This document shows positions 9,863-18,588 of a stretch of DNA of 64,000 bases, piece by piece (positions within the stretch are counted from its first letter, which is position 1; each line of letters opens with the position of its first letter). Under the pieces are notes generated by a model, which saw only the letters and a list, made by a program, of their open reading frames with translations, made no database searches and was not told the origin of the DNA. The stretch covers positions 620,001 to 684,000 of the forward strand of contig NZ_CP033932.1 in assembly GCF_003815975.1 (NCBI RefSeq). The letters run 5' to 3'. Source of the DNA: Chryseobacterium bernardetii. Lineage in GTDB: Bacteria; Bacteroidota; Bacteroidia; Flavobacteriales; Weeksellaceae. The translations under genes and the position numbers were made by a program.

Positions 9863-11635
9863 TTATTTGATATCATAAACCTTATCTCTAAAAACTATTT
9901 TTTTAGTTGAAAAAGGAATCTGTTTTATTTGAAAACAGTCTACTCTTCTGGAAGAACAATAAGGTCCAATAATAAATGGTAAAACCTTCTGTGTGACTCT
10001 TCTATCCGAAACCCAAAAGCAGACTTTATTTCCTGTTTTTATTGAAAGTATTTTGTTCTTACTAAAGGAATACACAAGCACTTCTTCCTTCTGATTTTCA
10101 ATAATATTACATCCAATTCTTATCATTAAAAATGCTAAAACAGCAATTACGAAATTCATGGAATTTTTAAAATTTAATTTTAAAATCAATGCCCTCAACA
10201 TATATATTGCTATTGATACCAATAAAACTTCAGTAAGGTTCATAGGAATGTTTTCAATAAATACCATATCTGCACCTGCAAACCAATGAATACCCTTCAT
10301 AAGCAACTGTATAACAACATCATACAATTCATCAATAAAGCTAAAATGAAGACCGGAGGCAATAAGAAGTGCCATTAGGAATGAAAACACAATAATGATT
10401 TCAGAAAAAGGTACTATAACAAAATTAGCTGCAATTGAAATAAATGAAAACTGATGAAAATAATACAGAACCAGCGGCAGTGTTGCCAATTGTGCGGACA
10501 GGGATATTGTAATAGTATTAAATATTAACTTTTTAAAATAATTATCAGCTCTTGGAAAATATTTCAGAAGTGGCTGATTAAACCAAAAGATTCCTAATAC
10601 GGCCAAAAAACTAAGCTGAAATCCTACATCAAAAAGCTGCTGGGTATCAATAATCAGAATAATAAATGCTGACAGCGCCAATGAATGCAATAGATCCGGC
10701 TTTCTTTGCAAAAGAATAAATATAAAGTACACACTCAACATGATGCAAGATCTCAGCACTGAGTTTCCAAATCCAATAAATAAAGCAAACAGCCAAATAA
10801 AAAGCAGACTTGAAATGATGGCATATTTCCGGAATTGTAAAGGAATGAGGCGAACCATCAAAAAATAAAAAAGTCCGAAAATAATCACAATATGGCTTCC
10901 TGATATAGCTAATAAATGTACCAGCCCAGATCTGTTGAAATCCTTTACAGCTGCTGTATCCATCTCAGTGCGGTCTGCAAGGATAATACCTTTTAGAAAT
11001 TCCCTTGTATTTCCTGATATTTCCGTTTTGTCTATTTTTTTAAGAACATGAAGCCTGCATTGCCTGATCCGATCTGTAAAATTCAGGTCATTTCTTTCTG
11101 CAGAGGAAATCTTTTCCGAAATATAAGTTTGATAATTAATGCTTCTCCGCTTCAGGTATTCTGCATAATTGAACTGAAAATCATATTGGGGCTGGTTAGG
11201 CTGAGTGATATAGGCCTCTGCCTTATAATAATGCTTAAAATCTAATTCCTCCTCATTTTTCGGAATATAAAAAACAGAATTAAAATAGTTTTTTCCCAAC
11301 TGTCCTGTTCCTTCATATTTTTTATATTTTCCTGTTGAATTTAATTTCTGGGAAATCTTAAAAACAATAGTTTCTTTCTTATTCACAGGCATTATCATCT
11401 TTTGAGGCAAAGTATTACAAAAATGAAGAACTATGCCTATTCCAAAGAACAGTATCCCCAGCAGAATTGCCTTGGCTTTATGGAGAATATAAGTATTAAA
11501 GAACAGAGAAATTAATATCCCTGTATTCACAATAGCCCAACCACAAATCCATATTTTCCCGAATGAAAAATAGTCCTGAAAAAAAATCCCGAGAATAAAA
11601 CATGTGGCTAAAATCAATAATGGTTCTTTATTCAA
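9863..11635 (-). CDS. ComEC/Rec2-family membrane protein
   Basis: Polytopic inner-membrane protein of 590 residues, related to the channel that takes up single-stranded DNA in competence. Order: N-terminal membrane and DUF4131-like part (~1-190), then the Competence domain (~205-490) with FLKGIILADRTEM, GLVHLLAISGSH, GFGNSVLRSCIML and DVGFQLSFLAVLGI. After it come about 90 residues without the metallo-beta-lactamase domain found at the end of B. subtilis ComEC; short forms like this are common in Bacteroidetes. Transport of DNA is family knowledge, not shown here. No clear terminator follows. Confidence 0.88.
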   Translation of the reverse strand: MNKEPLLILATCFILGIFFQDYFSFGKIWICGWAIVNTGILISLFFNTYILHKAKAILLGILFFGIGIVLHFCNTLPQKMIMPVNKKETIVFKISQKLNSTGKYKKYEGTGQLGKNYFNSVFYIPKNEEELDFKHYYKAEAYITQPNQPQYDFQFNYAEYLKRRSINYQTYISEKISSAERNDLNFTDRIRQCRLHVLKKIDKTEISGNTREFLKGIILADRTEMDTAAVKDFNRSGLVHLLAISGSHIVIIFGLFYFLMVRLIPLQFRKYAIISSLLFIWLFALFIGFGNSVLRSCIMLSVYFIFILLQRKPDLLHSLALSAFIILIIDTQQLFDVGFQLSFLAVLGIFWFNQPLLKYFPRADNYFKKLIFNTITISLSAQLATLPLVLYYFHQFSFISIAANFVIVPFSEIIIVFSFLMALLIASGLHFSFIDELYDVVIQLLMKGIHWFAGADMVFIENIPMNLTEVLLVSIAIYMLRALILKLNFKNSMNFVIAVLAFLMIRIGCNIIENQKEEVLVYSFSKNKILSIKTGNKVCFWVSDRRVTQKVLPFIIGPYCSSRRVDCFQIKQIPFSTKKIVFRDKVYDIK

Positions 11636-11701
11636 TTCCGTTCAATTATATCACCAATATAGGAAATTAAACATTTTATTGTTATCACTGTAATTACTAA
11701 T

Positions 11702-11738
11702 AAAAACACCCTGCTATCTTTAAAAAGATTAACAGGGC
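11702..11738 (-). terminator. intrinsic terminator of the GH99-like gene
   Basis: Imperfect stem (CCCTG with TATCTTT against AAAGAT with CAGGG) followed on the minus strand by five T. It lies 42 bases after the stop codon at 11780. Confidence 0.7.
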
Positions 11739-11779
11739 GCTTATTTTTTTGCTATGAAATTAAGTTTTTACGAAAAGTT

Positions 11780-12871
11780 TTAGTTTTTCTTCAAAAATTT
11801 ATCCGTTAAACGTTTTGTTTCTTTGATATACATCCAGGGATCTTTTCCATAATCTTCGTAGAGAAAGCTTTTTATTTTTTTAGGAATTGCAGGCTCTATC
11901 TGAGTTCCTTCATGCCATTCATTAAATGATGTAATTGCAATAAATTCGGGTTTTACTTTAATGGCCGCATCAAACATCCTTTCATAATATTTACCATCTT
12001 CCCTGCTTTTAAAATTAGCTTCATTCCACGGTCTGATTCTAGTATCGGAATACCCCGGCCCAACACATGGAATAAAAATAAGGTGATGATCTTTTGCATA
12101 CTGAGCCATATATTCCCAATTAGAAGCTGTACTTCCAAAAACAAAACCTTCACTGGCAAAGTAAGTGTAAAAGCCATCAAATCCGGAAGTATTGAAAAAT
12201 GCAGAATCCTTTTCTTCAACCCATAATCCAATGTACAAGGCATCTAATTCTGTATTACGTACTGTCTTTTCACCGTTTTCGGAAAGCAGTTTCGACCACT
12301 CTTCCGGAGCTATTTTATAACTGTCATATACATAGAACAAAGGTTTTCCATTCTTTTTGTAAAATGCATGATGATGAGCATATGTTTTTACAAGATAGGA
12401 AAGCTGATCTCTGAGTTCCGTAACAGATTTATAAAACGGTTCTATATGAAATGCTATTTTCAGATTAAAACGATCCGCAATATCCAGATACTTTATTAAA
12501 CTTTTATCAGTAAAAGAATTTTTCCCCAACCAGCTTACCACTACAACACCAACGCCTGAATCTTTGATCATCTTCATATGTTTCTCTATGATCGTTCTAT
12601 CATTGGAACTGTAATTTCCCAGTTCCGGATAAAAATTGGCTCCAATATCGTCACCGCCTTTGTAATGTCCTAGATTATTCCATTTAGGATTGCTCCAGTG
12701 GGGAATAATTTCATGATTCCAATGCTGAAGGCTGCCGTCCGTTTTCAGGTTTCCGTACCAGCCATAATAAAACATCTGAACTTTATCTCGTGAGACTGTT
12801 TCTTGCTGGGCAAAACTTATTGAAAAAATTGTACAGGCAGCTAATAATAAAAAATTCTTGATATATTTCAT
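11780..12871 (-). CDS. GH99-like glycoside hydrolase (endo-alpha-mannosidase family)
   Basis: Secreted or periplasmic enzyme of 363 residues with a signal peptide (MKYIKNFLLLAACTIFSISFA). The start of the mature protein, FYYGWYGN...HWNHEIIPHW, and the C-terminal block ITSFNEWHEGTQIEPA are characteristic of family GH99; the two Glu residues of EWHEG correspond to the catalytic pair region of characterised endo-alpha-1,2-mannosidases. By family knowledge it cleaves inside alpha-mannose-containing glycans with retention. The actual substrate is unknown. It stands 35 bases after lpxB and may be cotranscribed with it; no separate promoter was found. Confidence 0.87.
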   Translation of the reverse strand: MKYIKNFLLLAACTIFSISFAQQETVSRDKVQMFYYGWYGNLKTDGSLQHWNHEIIPHWSNPKWNNLGHYKGGDDIGANFYPELGNYSSNDRTIIEKHMKMIKDSGVGVVVVSWLGKNSFTDKSLIKYLDIADRFNLKIAFHIEPFYKSVTELRDQLSYLVKTYAHHHAFYKKNGKPLFYVYDSYKIAPEEWSKLLSENGEKTVRNTELDALYIGLWVEEKDSAFFNTSGFDGFYTYFASEGFVFGSTASNWEYMAQYAKDHHLIFIPCVGPGYSDTRIRPWNEANFKSREDGKYYERMFDAAIKVKPEFIAITSFNEWHEGTQIEPAIPKKIKSFLYEDYGKDPWMYIKETKRLTDKFLKKN

Positions 12872-12906
12872 TGTAAACAGAAAGATTATATTTCAGTAGA
12901 TCCGAA

Positions 12907-14010
12907 TCAGACTTTTAATATTACCTCAGCAGCATGATCGCTGGCTCCTTTACCACCAAGCTTTTCTCTCAAAAGGCTGTAGTCATTCAGGACCTGCTTT
13001 CTCTTTTCTCCTTCTAAAATTTTATTGAGCTCATCCACCAGATTCTTAGTATTCAGATCACTCTGGATAAGTTCTTTCACTACTTCCCTATCCATGATAA
13101 GGTTTACTAATGAAATATAATTGATATTTTTCACCAATCTTTTAGCTATTGCATAAGAAACAGCGCTGCCACGATAACAAACCACTTCAGGAATATTCAG
13201 CAGAGCAGTTTCCAATGTGGCTGTTCCGGAAGTTACCAGAGCTGCTTTGGAACATCTCAACAGATCATACGTTCTGTTCGAAACAAAGTGTACATTATCA
13301 TCTACATATTTTTGATAAAATTCTTTGGGAAGACTTGGAGCTCCGGCAATCACAAACTGATAATTTTTAAAGTGGGGCCTTACGGAAAGCATAATTTCAA
13401 GCATTTTTTCAACTTCCTGTTTTCTTGATCCCGGTAAAAGTGCTATAATTTCCTTTTCGTTCAGGCCGTTTTCTTTTTTAAAGCCATCAATGCTGATTTC
13501 CTTTAAATCAGAGATCGCATCCAGCAAAGGGTGGCCTACAAAGTGAGAATGCACACCATGCTTCCTATAAAAGTCTTCTTCGAAGGGAAGAATGACCATC
13601 ATTTCATCTACATATTTTTTGATAATCTCTACCCGGCCTTCTTTCCAGGCCCAAAGCTGTGGTGATATATAGTAAATAACCTTAATGCCCAATTCTTTGG
13701 CAAATCTGGCAATCCTTAAATTAAAGCCCGGATAATCTACCAAAATTAAAACATCGGGTCTGTTATTCTGAATATCTTCTTTACAAAATTTAATATTATT
13801 TAGAATTGTCCTCAGATTCATCACTACTTCCAGAAATCCCATGAATGCAAGATCACGGTAATGTTTTACCAGTGTTCCTCCCTGAGCTTTCATCAGGTCA
13901 CCGCCCCAAAACCTGAATTCTGCATCAGGATCCTTTTGTTTAAGAGCTTTCATCAAATTGCTTCCATGAAGATCACCGGAAGCTTCTCCTGCAATTATAT
14001 AATATTTCAT
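12907..14010 (-). CDS. lpxB: lipid-A-disaccharide synthase
   Basis: GT19 enzyme that joins UDP-2,3-diacylglucosamine and lipid X to give the lipid A disaccharide, peripheral at the inner membrane. The 367 residues show the N-terminal AGEASGDLHG motif, FMGFLEVV, the acceptor-side YYISPQLWAWKEGR, and the nucleotide-binding part LLPGSRKQEVEKML and VTSGTATLETAL. Length is normal. It is followed by the GH99-like gene. waaA, the next step of Kdo addition, is elsewhere in this window (46528-47766). Confidence 0.95.
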   Translation of the reverse strand: MKYYIIAGEASGDLHGSNLMKALKQKDPDAEFRFWGGDLMKAQGGTLVKHYRDLAFMGFLEVVMNLRTILNNIKFCKEDIQNNRPDVLILVDYPGFNLRIARFAKELGIKVIYYISPQLWAWKEGRVEIIKKYVDEMMVILPFEEDFYRKHGVHSHFVGHPLLDAISDLKEISIDGFKKENGLNEKEIIALLPGSRKQEVEKMLEIMLSVRPHFKNYQFVIAGAPSLPKEFYQKYVDDNVHFVSNRTYDLLRCSKAALVTSGTATLETALLNIPEVVCYRGSAVSYAIAKRLVKNINYISLVNLIMDREVVKELIQSDLNTKNLVDELNKILEGEKRKQVLNDYSLLREKLGGKGASDHAAEVILKV

Positions 14011-14157
14011 TTCTTCCGAAATCTTTATTTGTTTTTAAAACTGTAAGAAACGGCCTGTTCTTTTTGAATCATAAGCTGCCTCTATAGTAAGGATAGAGAA
14101 CAAATTAAAATGTATATTGATCTTAATTCGTAAATTTGTTCAAAGATAATGATAAAA

Positions 14158-14667
14158 ATGTCAGAAGAATTTGAAATCCGAAATAAAGTTGCTGAAAGCG
14201 GCCTTGTTAATTTTGACCTTACTACTTTACTTCCAAAAGGGGAAAGAAAAGGTATAGACCTTAAAGATTTTCTTTTTCAGGAAATGATTCTGAAGGAAAA
14301 AGATTTCCGTGAAAAAGTGGAGGCTATAGATGTTGAACAATATAGAGATTCTTATATCTATATATACAATTCTGTAGACACAATTATTCCGCTTTGGGCC
14401 TATTTTGTATTAACAGCCAAACTTACTGATGTAGCCAGAAAAATTGTATTTGGAAACCGTGAAGATCTGGAAGTTATCCTTATGCACAACGCTATCCAGA
14501 CATATGATTTCGGAGATATGAGAGGAAAAAGAGTTCTGGTAAAAGGATGTTCAGATAAGGAAATTCCTGAAAATGCTTATATAGAACTGGTAGAACAGTT
14601 AAAACCTATTGTAAAATCTCTGATGTTCGGAGAAGCATGTTCTAATGTTCCGATTGTAAAAAACTAA
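14158..14667 (+). CDS. DUF2480 family protein
   Basis: Soluble acidic protein of about 169 residues, recognised as DUF2480 from VNFDLTTLLPKGERKGIDLKDFL, IIPLWAYFVLTAKL and the end VLVKGCSDKEIPENAYIELVEQLKPI. Function of the family is not established. I chose the ATG at 14158 rather than 14149 because a TAAATTTG -7 box at 14131-14138 puts the likely transcription start near 14145. The stop is one base before the next ATG, so the next gene is probably in the same operon. Confidence 0.82.
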   Translation: MSEEFEIRNKVAESGLVNFDLTTLLPKGERKGIDLKDFLFQEMILKEKDFREKVEAIDVEQYRDSYIYIYNSVDTIIPLWAYFVLTAKLTDVARKIVFGNREDLEVILMHNAIQTYDFGDMRGKRVLVKGCSDKEIPENAYIELVEQLKPIVKSLMFGEACSNVPIVKN

Positions 14668-14668
14668 A

Positions 14669-15928
14669 ATGGGGAAATATCTATCTGCCATCGCTCTATT
14701 CGTTATTTTTTCAGCTATTTATTATATAGGAAGCTTTACTAAAATACCTTTTGCTGATTGTGTAGGGTTTGTTCTTTCTGTAGAAAAAGGTGAATTTGAA
14801 ACAGCAGCTACTGCTACCACTCATTTTTTATATACCAATACAGCAATTTTTATTAAGAATCTGACCGGGCTTCATGCTATTGAAGCTAGCCGTCTTCTTG
14901 TAGTGGCTTCCGGTTCAGCAACTGTTGCCATTGTATATCTGATTGTAAAAACCATTACGAAAACACAATGGATTGCTATAACAGCTGCATTTGTATTTGG
15001 TTTCAGTTTTTCTTTCTGGAGAAATGCCGAAATCGTGGAAGTATATACATACAATTGTTTATGGATAAGTCTTTACTTCCTCTCCCTGGTAAAAACTTTT
15101 ATTGAAAAGAAAAATATTCATATTATACTCAGCAGTTTATTTTTAGGAATAGCTCTGTGGGTACATATTGAGAATATTCTGATGATTCCCGCCCACCTTC
15201 TTTTCCTGTTTTATTTCAGAAAGGAAAAAAAATATGTTTATTATTCATTTATTCTTTTTATACTGCTTTTCTCATCCCTGCCTATCCTGAATATTTCCCA
15301 AGGATTATCCTTTAAATCATTCTATTCTTCCGATCAGGGAACATGGGTTGAAGATTCATTAAAACAGACCCCGATACAGCTGGTAAAAGATTTTTTCCAG
15401 TCATTTGTCTATCTCATCTACAACTTTAATATTTTTATATTCTTCGGAATAGCTGGAATGGGTTTATTATATAAGGCCAACCGAAAAATGTTTGCTGTTT
15501 TTTTTATAGCTGCACTACTGGTTTATGGGTTTTCCACATTCTACGCTGTTTCTGATAATTATGTATTTTTCCTTCCTTTTAACATCATTTTTGCACTCTC
15601 AATCGGATATGGACTTTCTTCTGTAAAATATGCCTCATTTAAAAAATTTTCATGGGTTTGTCTGCTTATTCCTTTAGGCTACATTTTTGCGTATCATACT
15701 GTTTTACTCACAGAAAAAGGTAAAGAAGCAGATAATTTTAAAAAATATAAGGGTGGAATGAACTACTATCTACTTCCATGGATGAATGATAATGTGGGAA
15801 TTCTGGAATTTACTGTTGATCATAAAATTGCTCCGGAACCGATCAATTGGATGACTGTAAGTGCCGAAGAATATATCAAACTCTTAAAAAGCAAAGGATA
15901 TACTGAAGATGAGATCAGAAAACTTTAA
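14669..15928 (+). CDS. polytopic membrane protein, GT-C / DUF2723-like
   Basis: A 419-residue protein with roughly ten hydrophobic segments. The first loop ends in an acidic-aromatic patch (PFADCVGFVLSVEKGEFETAA), and later FSFSFWRNAEIVEVYTYN and ALWVHIENILMIPAHLLFLFY resemble the GT-C-type membrane glycosyltransferases annotated as DUF2723 in Bacteroidetes. Such proteins use polyprenyl-linked sugars; that is family inference and the assignment is tentative. It starts two bases after the DUF2480 gene, so they are probably cotranscribed. No good terminator is visible before the next gene. Confidence 0.6.
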   Translation: MGKYLSAIALFVIFSAIYYIGSFTKIPFADCVGFVLSVEKGEFETAATATTHFLYTNTAIFIKNLTGLHAIEASRLLVVASGSATVAIVYLIVKTITKTQWIAITAAFVFGFSFSFWRNAEIVEVYTYNCLWISLYFLSLVKTFIEKKNIHIILSSLFLGIALWVHIENILMIPAHLLFLFYFRKEKKYVYYSFILFILLFSSLPILNISQGLSFKSFYSSDQGTWVEDSLKQTPIQLVKDFFQSFVYLIYNFNIFIFFGIAGMGLLYKANRKMFAVFFIAALLVYGFSTFYAVSDNYVFFLPFNIIFALSIGYGLSSVKYASFKKFSWVCLLIPLGYIFAYHTVLLTEKGKEADNFKKYKGGMNYYLLPWMNDNVGILEFTVDHKIAPEPINWMTVSAEEYIKLLKSKGYTEDEIRKL

Positions 15929-15972
15929 CAATAATTATGAATAAGAAGTATTTTATGGGGCATATTTTTTGA

Positions 15973-15980
15973 TAACTTTG
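15973..15980 (+). promoter_or_regulatory. -7 box (TAACTTTG) upstream of the DUF937 gene
   Basis: Fits TAnnTTTG, 30 bases before the start codon at 16011. No TTG at the usual -33 spacing. Confidence 0.4.
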
Positions 15981-16010
15981 AGTCAATTAATACTTTAATA
16001 AACACAAAAA

Positions 16011-16664
16011 ATGAGCTTAATAGATCTCCTTACAGGAAACACAAGCAACCAGGTTGCTGAACAGGCTGAAAATAAATTCGGAATCAATAGAAACCAGGTG
16101 ATTGCTTTATTAGCAGTAGCAACGCCTCTCATCATTTCTTATCTTAGAAATAAATCTCAGGATGCCAAAGAAGCTGAAGCCCTGAATAATGCTTTAGATA
16201 AAGATCATAACGGAAGCATCTTAAATGATCCTTCACAAATTGAAGCCAGGCAGGCTGAAGGTGGTTCTATTCTTGACCATATTTTTGGCGGACAAAAGAG
16301 TACCGTAGAAAACCAACTATCTCAAAATACAGGAATTTCAATTGATAAAATAGGACCAATTCTTGCCATGTTAGCACCGGTTGTTATGGGATACATTGGC
16401 CAGCAAAAACAACAAAGTAACGTTGGAGCGGGAGGTCTGGGAGACCTTTTAGGAGGAATCTTAGGAAATGCTTCCAATCAGGCACAATCCCAACAATCCA
16501 GTCCGTTAAATGACATTCTTGGAAGTGTTCTGGGTGGCGGACAGGCTCAGTCATCAGGAAATCCTTTGAACGATATCCTAGGAAGTGTGCTTGGCGGCGG
16601 CGGAAACCAGCAGCAGCAAGGAGGCGGATTAGGCAGTATTCTTGGAAATATTTTCGGAAAATAA
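16011..16664 (+). CDS. DUF937 domain-containing protein
   Basis: Protein of 217 residues. The N-terminal part (SLIDLLTGNTSNQVAEQAENKFG...VIALLAVATPLIISYLRNK) and the middle (SIDKIGPILAMLAPVVMGYIGQQK) are the paired helical repeats of DUF937. The C-terminal third is low complexity: three Gly/Gln-rich units with the core PLNDILGSVLGGG or similar (LGDLLGGILG, two PLNDILGSVLGGG, LGSILGNIFG). No signal peptide. Family function unknown. It converges with the bTHX gene across a shared terminator. Confidence 0.85.
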   Translation: MSLIDLLTGNTSNQVAEQAENKFGINRNQVIALLAVATPLIISYLRNKSQDAKEAEALNNALDKDHNGSILNDPSQIEARQAEGGSILDHIFGGQKSTVENQLSQNTGISIDKIGPILAMLAPVVMGYIGQQKQQSNVGAGGLGDLLGGILGNASNQAQSQQSSPLNDILGSVLGGGQAQSSGNPLNDILGSVLGGGGNQQQQGGGLGSILGNIFGK

Positions 16665-16683
16665 TTAATTTAATTTGTCATAG

Positions 16684-16717
16684 AAAAAGACCGGAGAAAT
16701 TTTCTCCGGTCTTTTTT
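16684..16717. terminator. bidirectional terminator between DUF937 and bTHX genes
   Basis: Long stem AAAAAGACCGGAGAAA / TTTTCTCCGGTCTTTTT with A-run on one side and T-run on the other, so it can serve both converging genes. Confidence 0.9.
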
Positions 16718-16724
16718 ATTGTTC

Positions 16725-16844
16725 TTACTTTTTAGATTTTTCTTCGGCTGCTACAAAAGATTTTGACGCCTTTCTGGGCCTTCTTTTTCCGTAACTTCCG
16801 GAATTGATCTTACCTCTTCTTGATTTTTTGTCTCCTTTTCCCAT
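16725..16844 (-). CDS. small ribosomal subunit protein bTHX
   Basis: A 39-codon gene reading MGKGDKKSRRGKINSGSYGK at its start, then RRPRKASKSFVAAEEKSKK. The MGKGDKKSRRGKI start, the GSYGxRRPRKASK core and the very basic composition are those of the bTHX/Thx family, a tiny protein bound to the 30S head in Thermus, Bacteroidetes and plant organelles. It stands alone and ends at the bidirectional terminator. It is easily missed because of its size. Confidence 0.88.
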   Translation of the reverse strand: MGKGDKKSRRGKINSGSYGKRRPRKASKSFVAAEEKSKK

Positions 16845-17010
16845 AGTAATAAATATTTGTTGTCATTACGAATTTAAGAAATACATCACTAAAATACAAA
16901 TACTTAAGTTAGAAGTTCTCTCAAGCATTAATATTATATTATTTTGATAATTCATTAAAGAAAAGAAGAACTTTGTATGTAAATCTTCATCAACTACCAG
17001 CTTCTCCCTC

Positions 17011-18405
17011 TTAAACCTTAACCGTTTTCCATTTTCCTTTTCTAAACAGAATAAAAGCAACAATGGTTATTAAAGTCTCTGCTGCAGGGATTGAAATAAA
17101 TACTCCTTTCGGCCCCAATTCCAGATGTTTGGAAAGAATATAGGCTAAAGGAATCTGGAATAACCAGAATCCAAAAAGATTTACCCAGGTTGGGGTCCAT
17201 GTATCTCCTGCTCCATTGAACGCATTAATCATTACCATCCCGATTCCATAGAAAATAAAGCCTATACTCATAATGTGGAGTGCGTTTTTAGCAAAATTCT
17301 TGATCTCTGTTTCCTGAGTAAAGAAGCTCACTAAAAAATTACCAAAAAGAACAAATATCAGGCTTACAATCACCATAAAAATTACATTGTATTTTACTGT
17401 TTTCATTACAGACTGTTCTGCTCTCACCATTTCATTAGCTCCCATATTCTGTCCTACTAAAGTAGATGCAGCGTTGCTTAATCCCCATGCCGGAAGCATA
17501 AAGAACATCATTAATCTTAAAGCTGTCTGATAACCGGCTGATGCATTCTCACCTCCTGTAGTGGCCACCAGCTCAGCAAGGAAGATCCAACTGCATGAAG
17601 CAATCACAAACTGAAAAATTCCGGGAGTGGCAATTTTGATGATAGATTTAATTAATTCATAATTTGCTTTAAAATAAGGTAATTTAATTCTGATCTGTGT
17701 ATCTGCCACCAAAAGATGATATAGTTGATACATCACTCCGATACTTCTTCCGATCGTAGTAGCCAAAGCTGCTCCTGTAAGTCCCATTGCAGGAACAGGT
17801 CCCAAGCCTTTAATCAGAAGAGGACAAAGAATAATATTGGCAATATTCGCAATCCATAAACTTTTCATTGCAATCATGGCATTTCCTGCCCCTCTAAAGA
17901 TCCCGTTAATAAGGAATAAAAGCATAATGATGGTACTGCTTCCCATCATAATTTTCGTGAAATCTTTCCCATATGCTGCGGCTTCAGGTCTTGATCCCAT
18001 CAGGATCAGAATTTCTTCTGCATATACAATTCCTAAAGCACTTAGAATAAGCGTAATCACAAATGAAACCAGCAACACCTGAGCTGCGCTACGGGAAGCC
18101 TGTTCCGGATTTTTTTCACCTATTCTTCTCGCTACCATTGCTGTTGCCGCCATACTCATCCCAATGGCAATAGAGTACATTACAGAAAGTACAGACTCTG
18201 TAAGACCAACAGTCTGAATGGCGAAACCACTTTCTTTAAGATGTCCTACAAAATACAGGTCCACCAGTGCAAATACTGATTCCATAGCCATTTCCAGCAT
18301 CATAGGGATCGCAAGAAGCAGAACCGCACTTCTGATGTTTACCTTTGTAAAATCAGTTTCTTCCCCGCTGAAGGCTTTCTTTAAAAAGTCAATATATTTA
18401 GTCAT
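17011..18405 (-). CDS. MATE family efflux transporter
   Basis: Inner-membrane cation-coupled multidrug exporter with 464 residues and about twelve hydrophobic segments. Signature stretches are VLLLAIPMMLEMAMESVFALVD with DLYFVGHL in the first helices, SIAIGMSMAATAMVARRIGE, and the second-half MLPAWGLSNAASTLVGQNMGA. Length is normal. A TACTTTTG -7 box (18439-18432) lies 27 bases before the start. The substrate cannot be read from sequence. No terminator is seen between it and bTHX. Confidence 0.9.
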   Translation of the reverse strand: MTKYIDFLKKAFSGEETDFTKVNIRSAVLLLAIPMMLEMAMESVFALVDLYFVGHLKESGFAIQTVGLTESVLSVMYSIAIGMSMAATAMVARRIGEKNPEQASRSAAQVLLVSFVITLILSALGIVYAEEILILMGSRPEAAAYGKDFTKIMMGSSTIIMLLFLINGIFRGAGNAMIAMKSLWIANIANIILCPLLIKGLGPVPAMGLTGAALATTIGRSIGVMYQLYHLLVADTQIRIKLPYFKANYELIKSIIKIATPGIFQFVIASCSWIFLAELVATTGGENASAGYQTALRLMMFFMLPAWGLSNAASTLVGQNMGANEMVRAEQSVMKTVKYNVIFMVIVSLIFVLFGNFLVSFFTQETEIKNFAKNALHIMSIGFIFYGIGMVMINAFNGAGDTWTPTWVNLFGFWLFQIPLAYILSKHLELGPKGVFISIPAAETLITIVAFILFRKGKWKTVKV

Positions 18406-18495
18406 TTCTATGGTTATAATTTATATATCCTCAAAAGTACAAATCTGGTTTGTAGTAAGTCTTAGCAATTGACAATAAATTAATCAGAAGTTTTT

Positions 18496-18528
18496 TTGTT
18501 TTAAAAACCTGCAAAAATCTTATCTTTG
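18496..18528 (+). promoter_or_regulatory. Bacteroidetes-type promoter of aspS
   Basis: TTG (18496-18498) and TATCTTTG (18521-18528) separated by 22 bases, within the TTG-N17-23-TAnnTTTG range. It supports the start at 18589 with a leader of about 55 bases. Confidence 0.6.
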
Positions 18529-18588
18529 CCAACGAAAAAATCAAGGTTCAGGATTGAACCTTAAACATTGAACTTTAAACAAATAATT

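Noticed and set aside
16866..17063. 65-codon minus-strand frame at the end of the MATE gene
   Set aside because: Overlaps the MATE 3' end in another frame and has no recognisable features.
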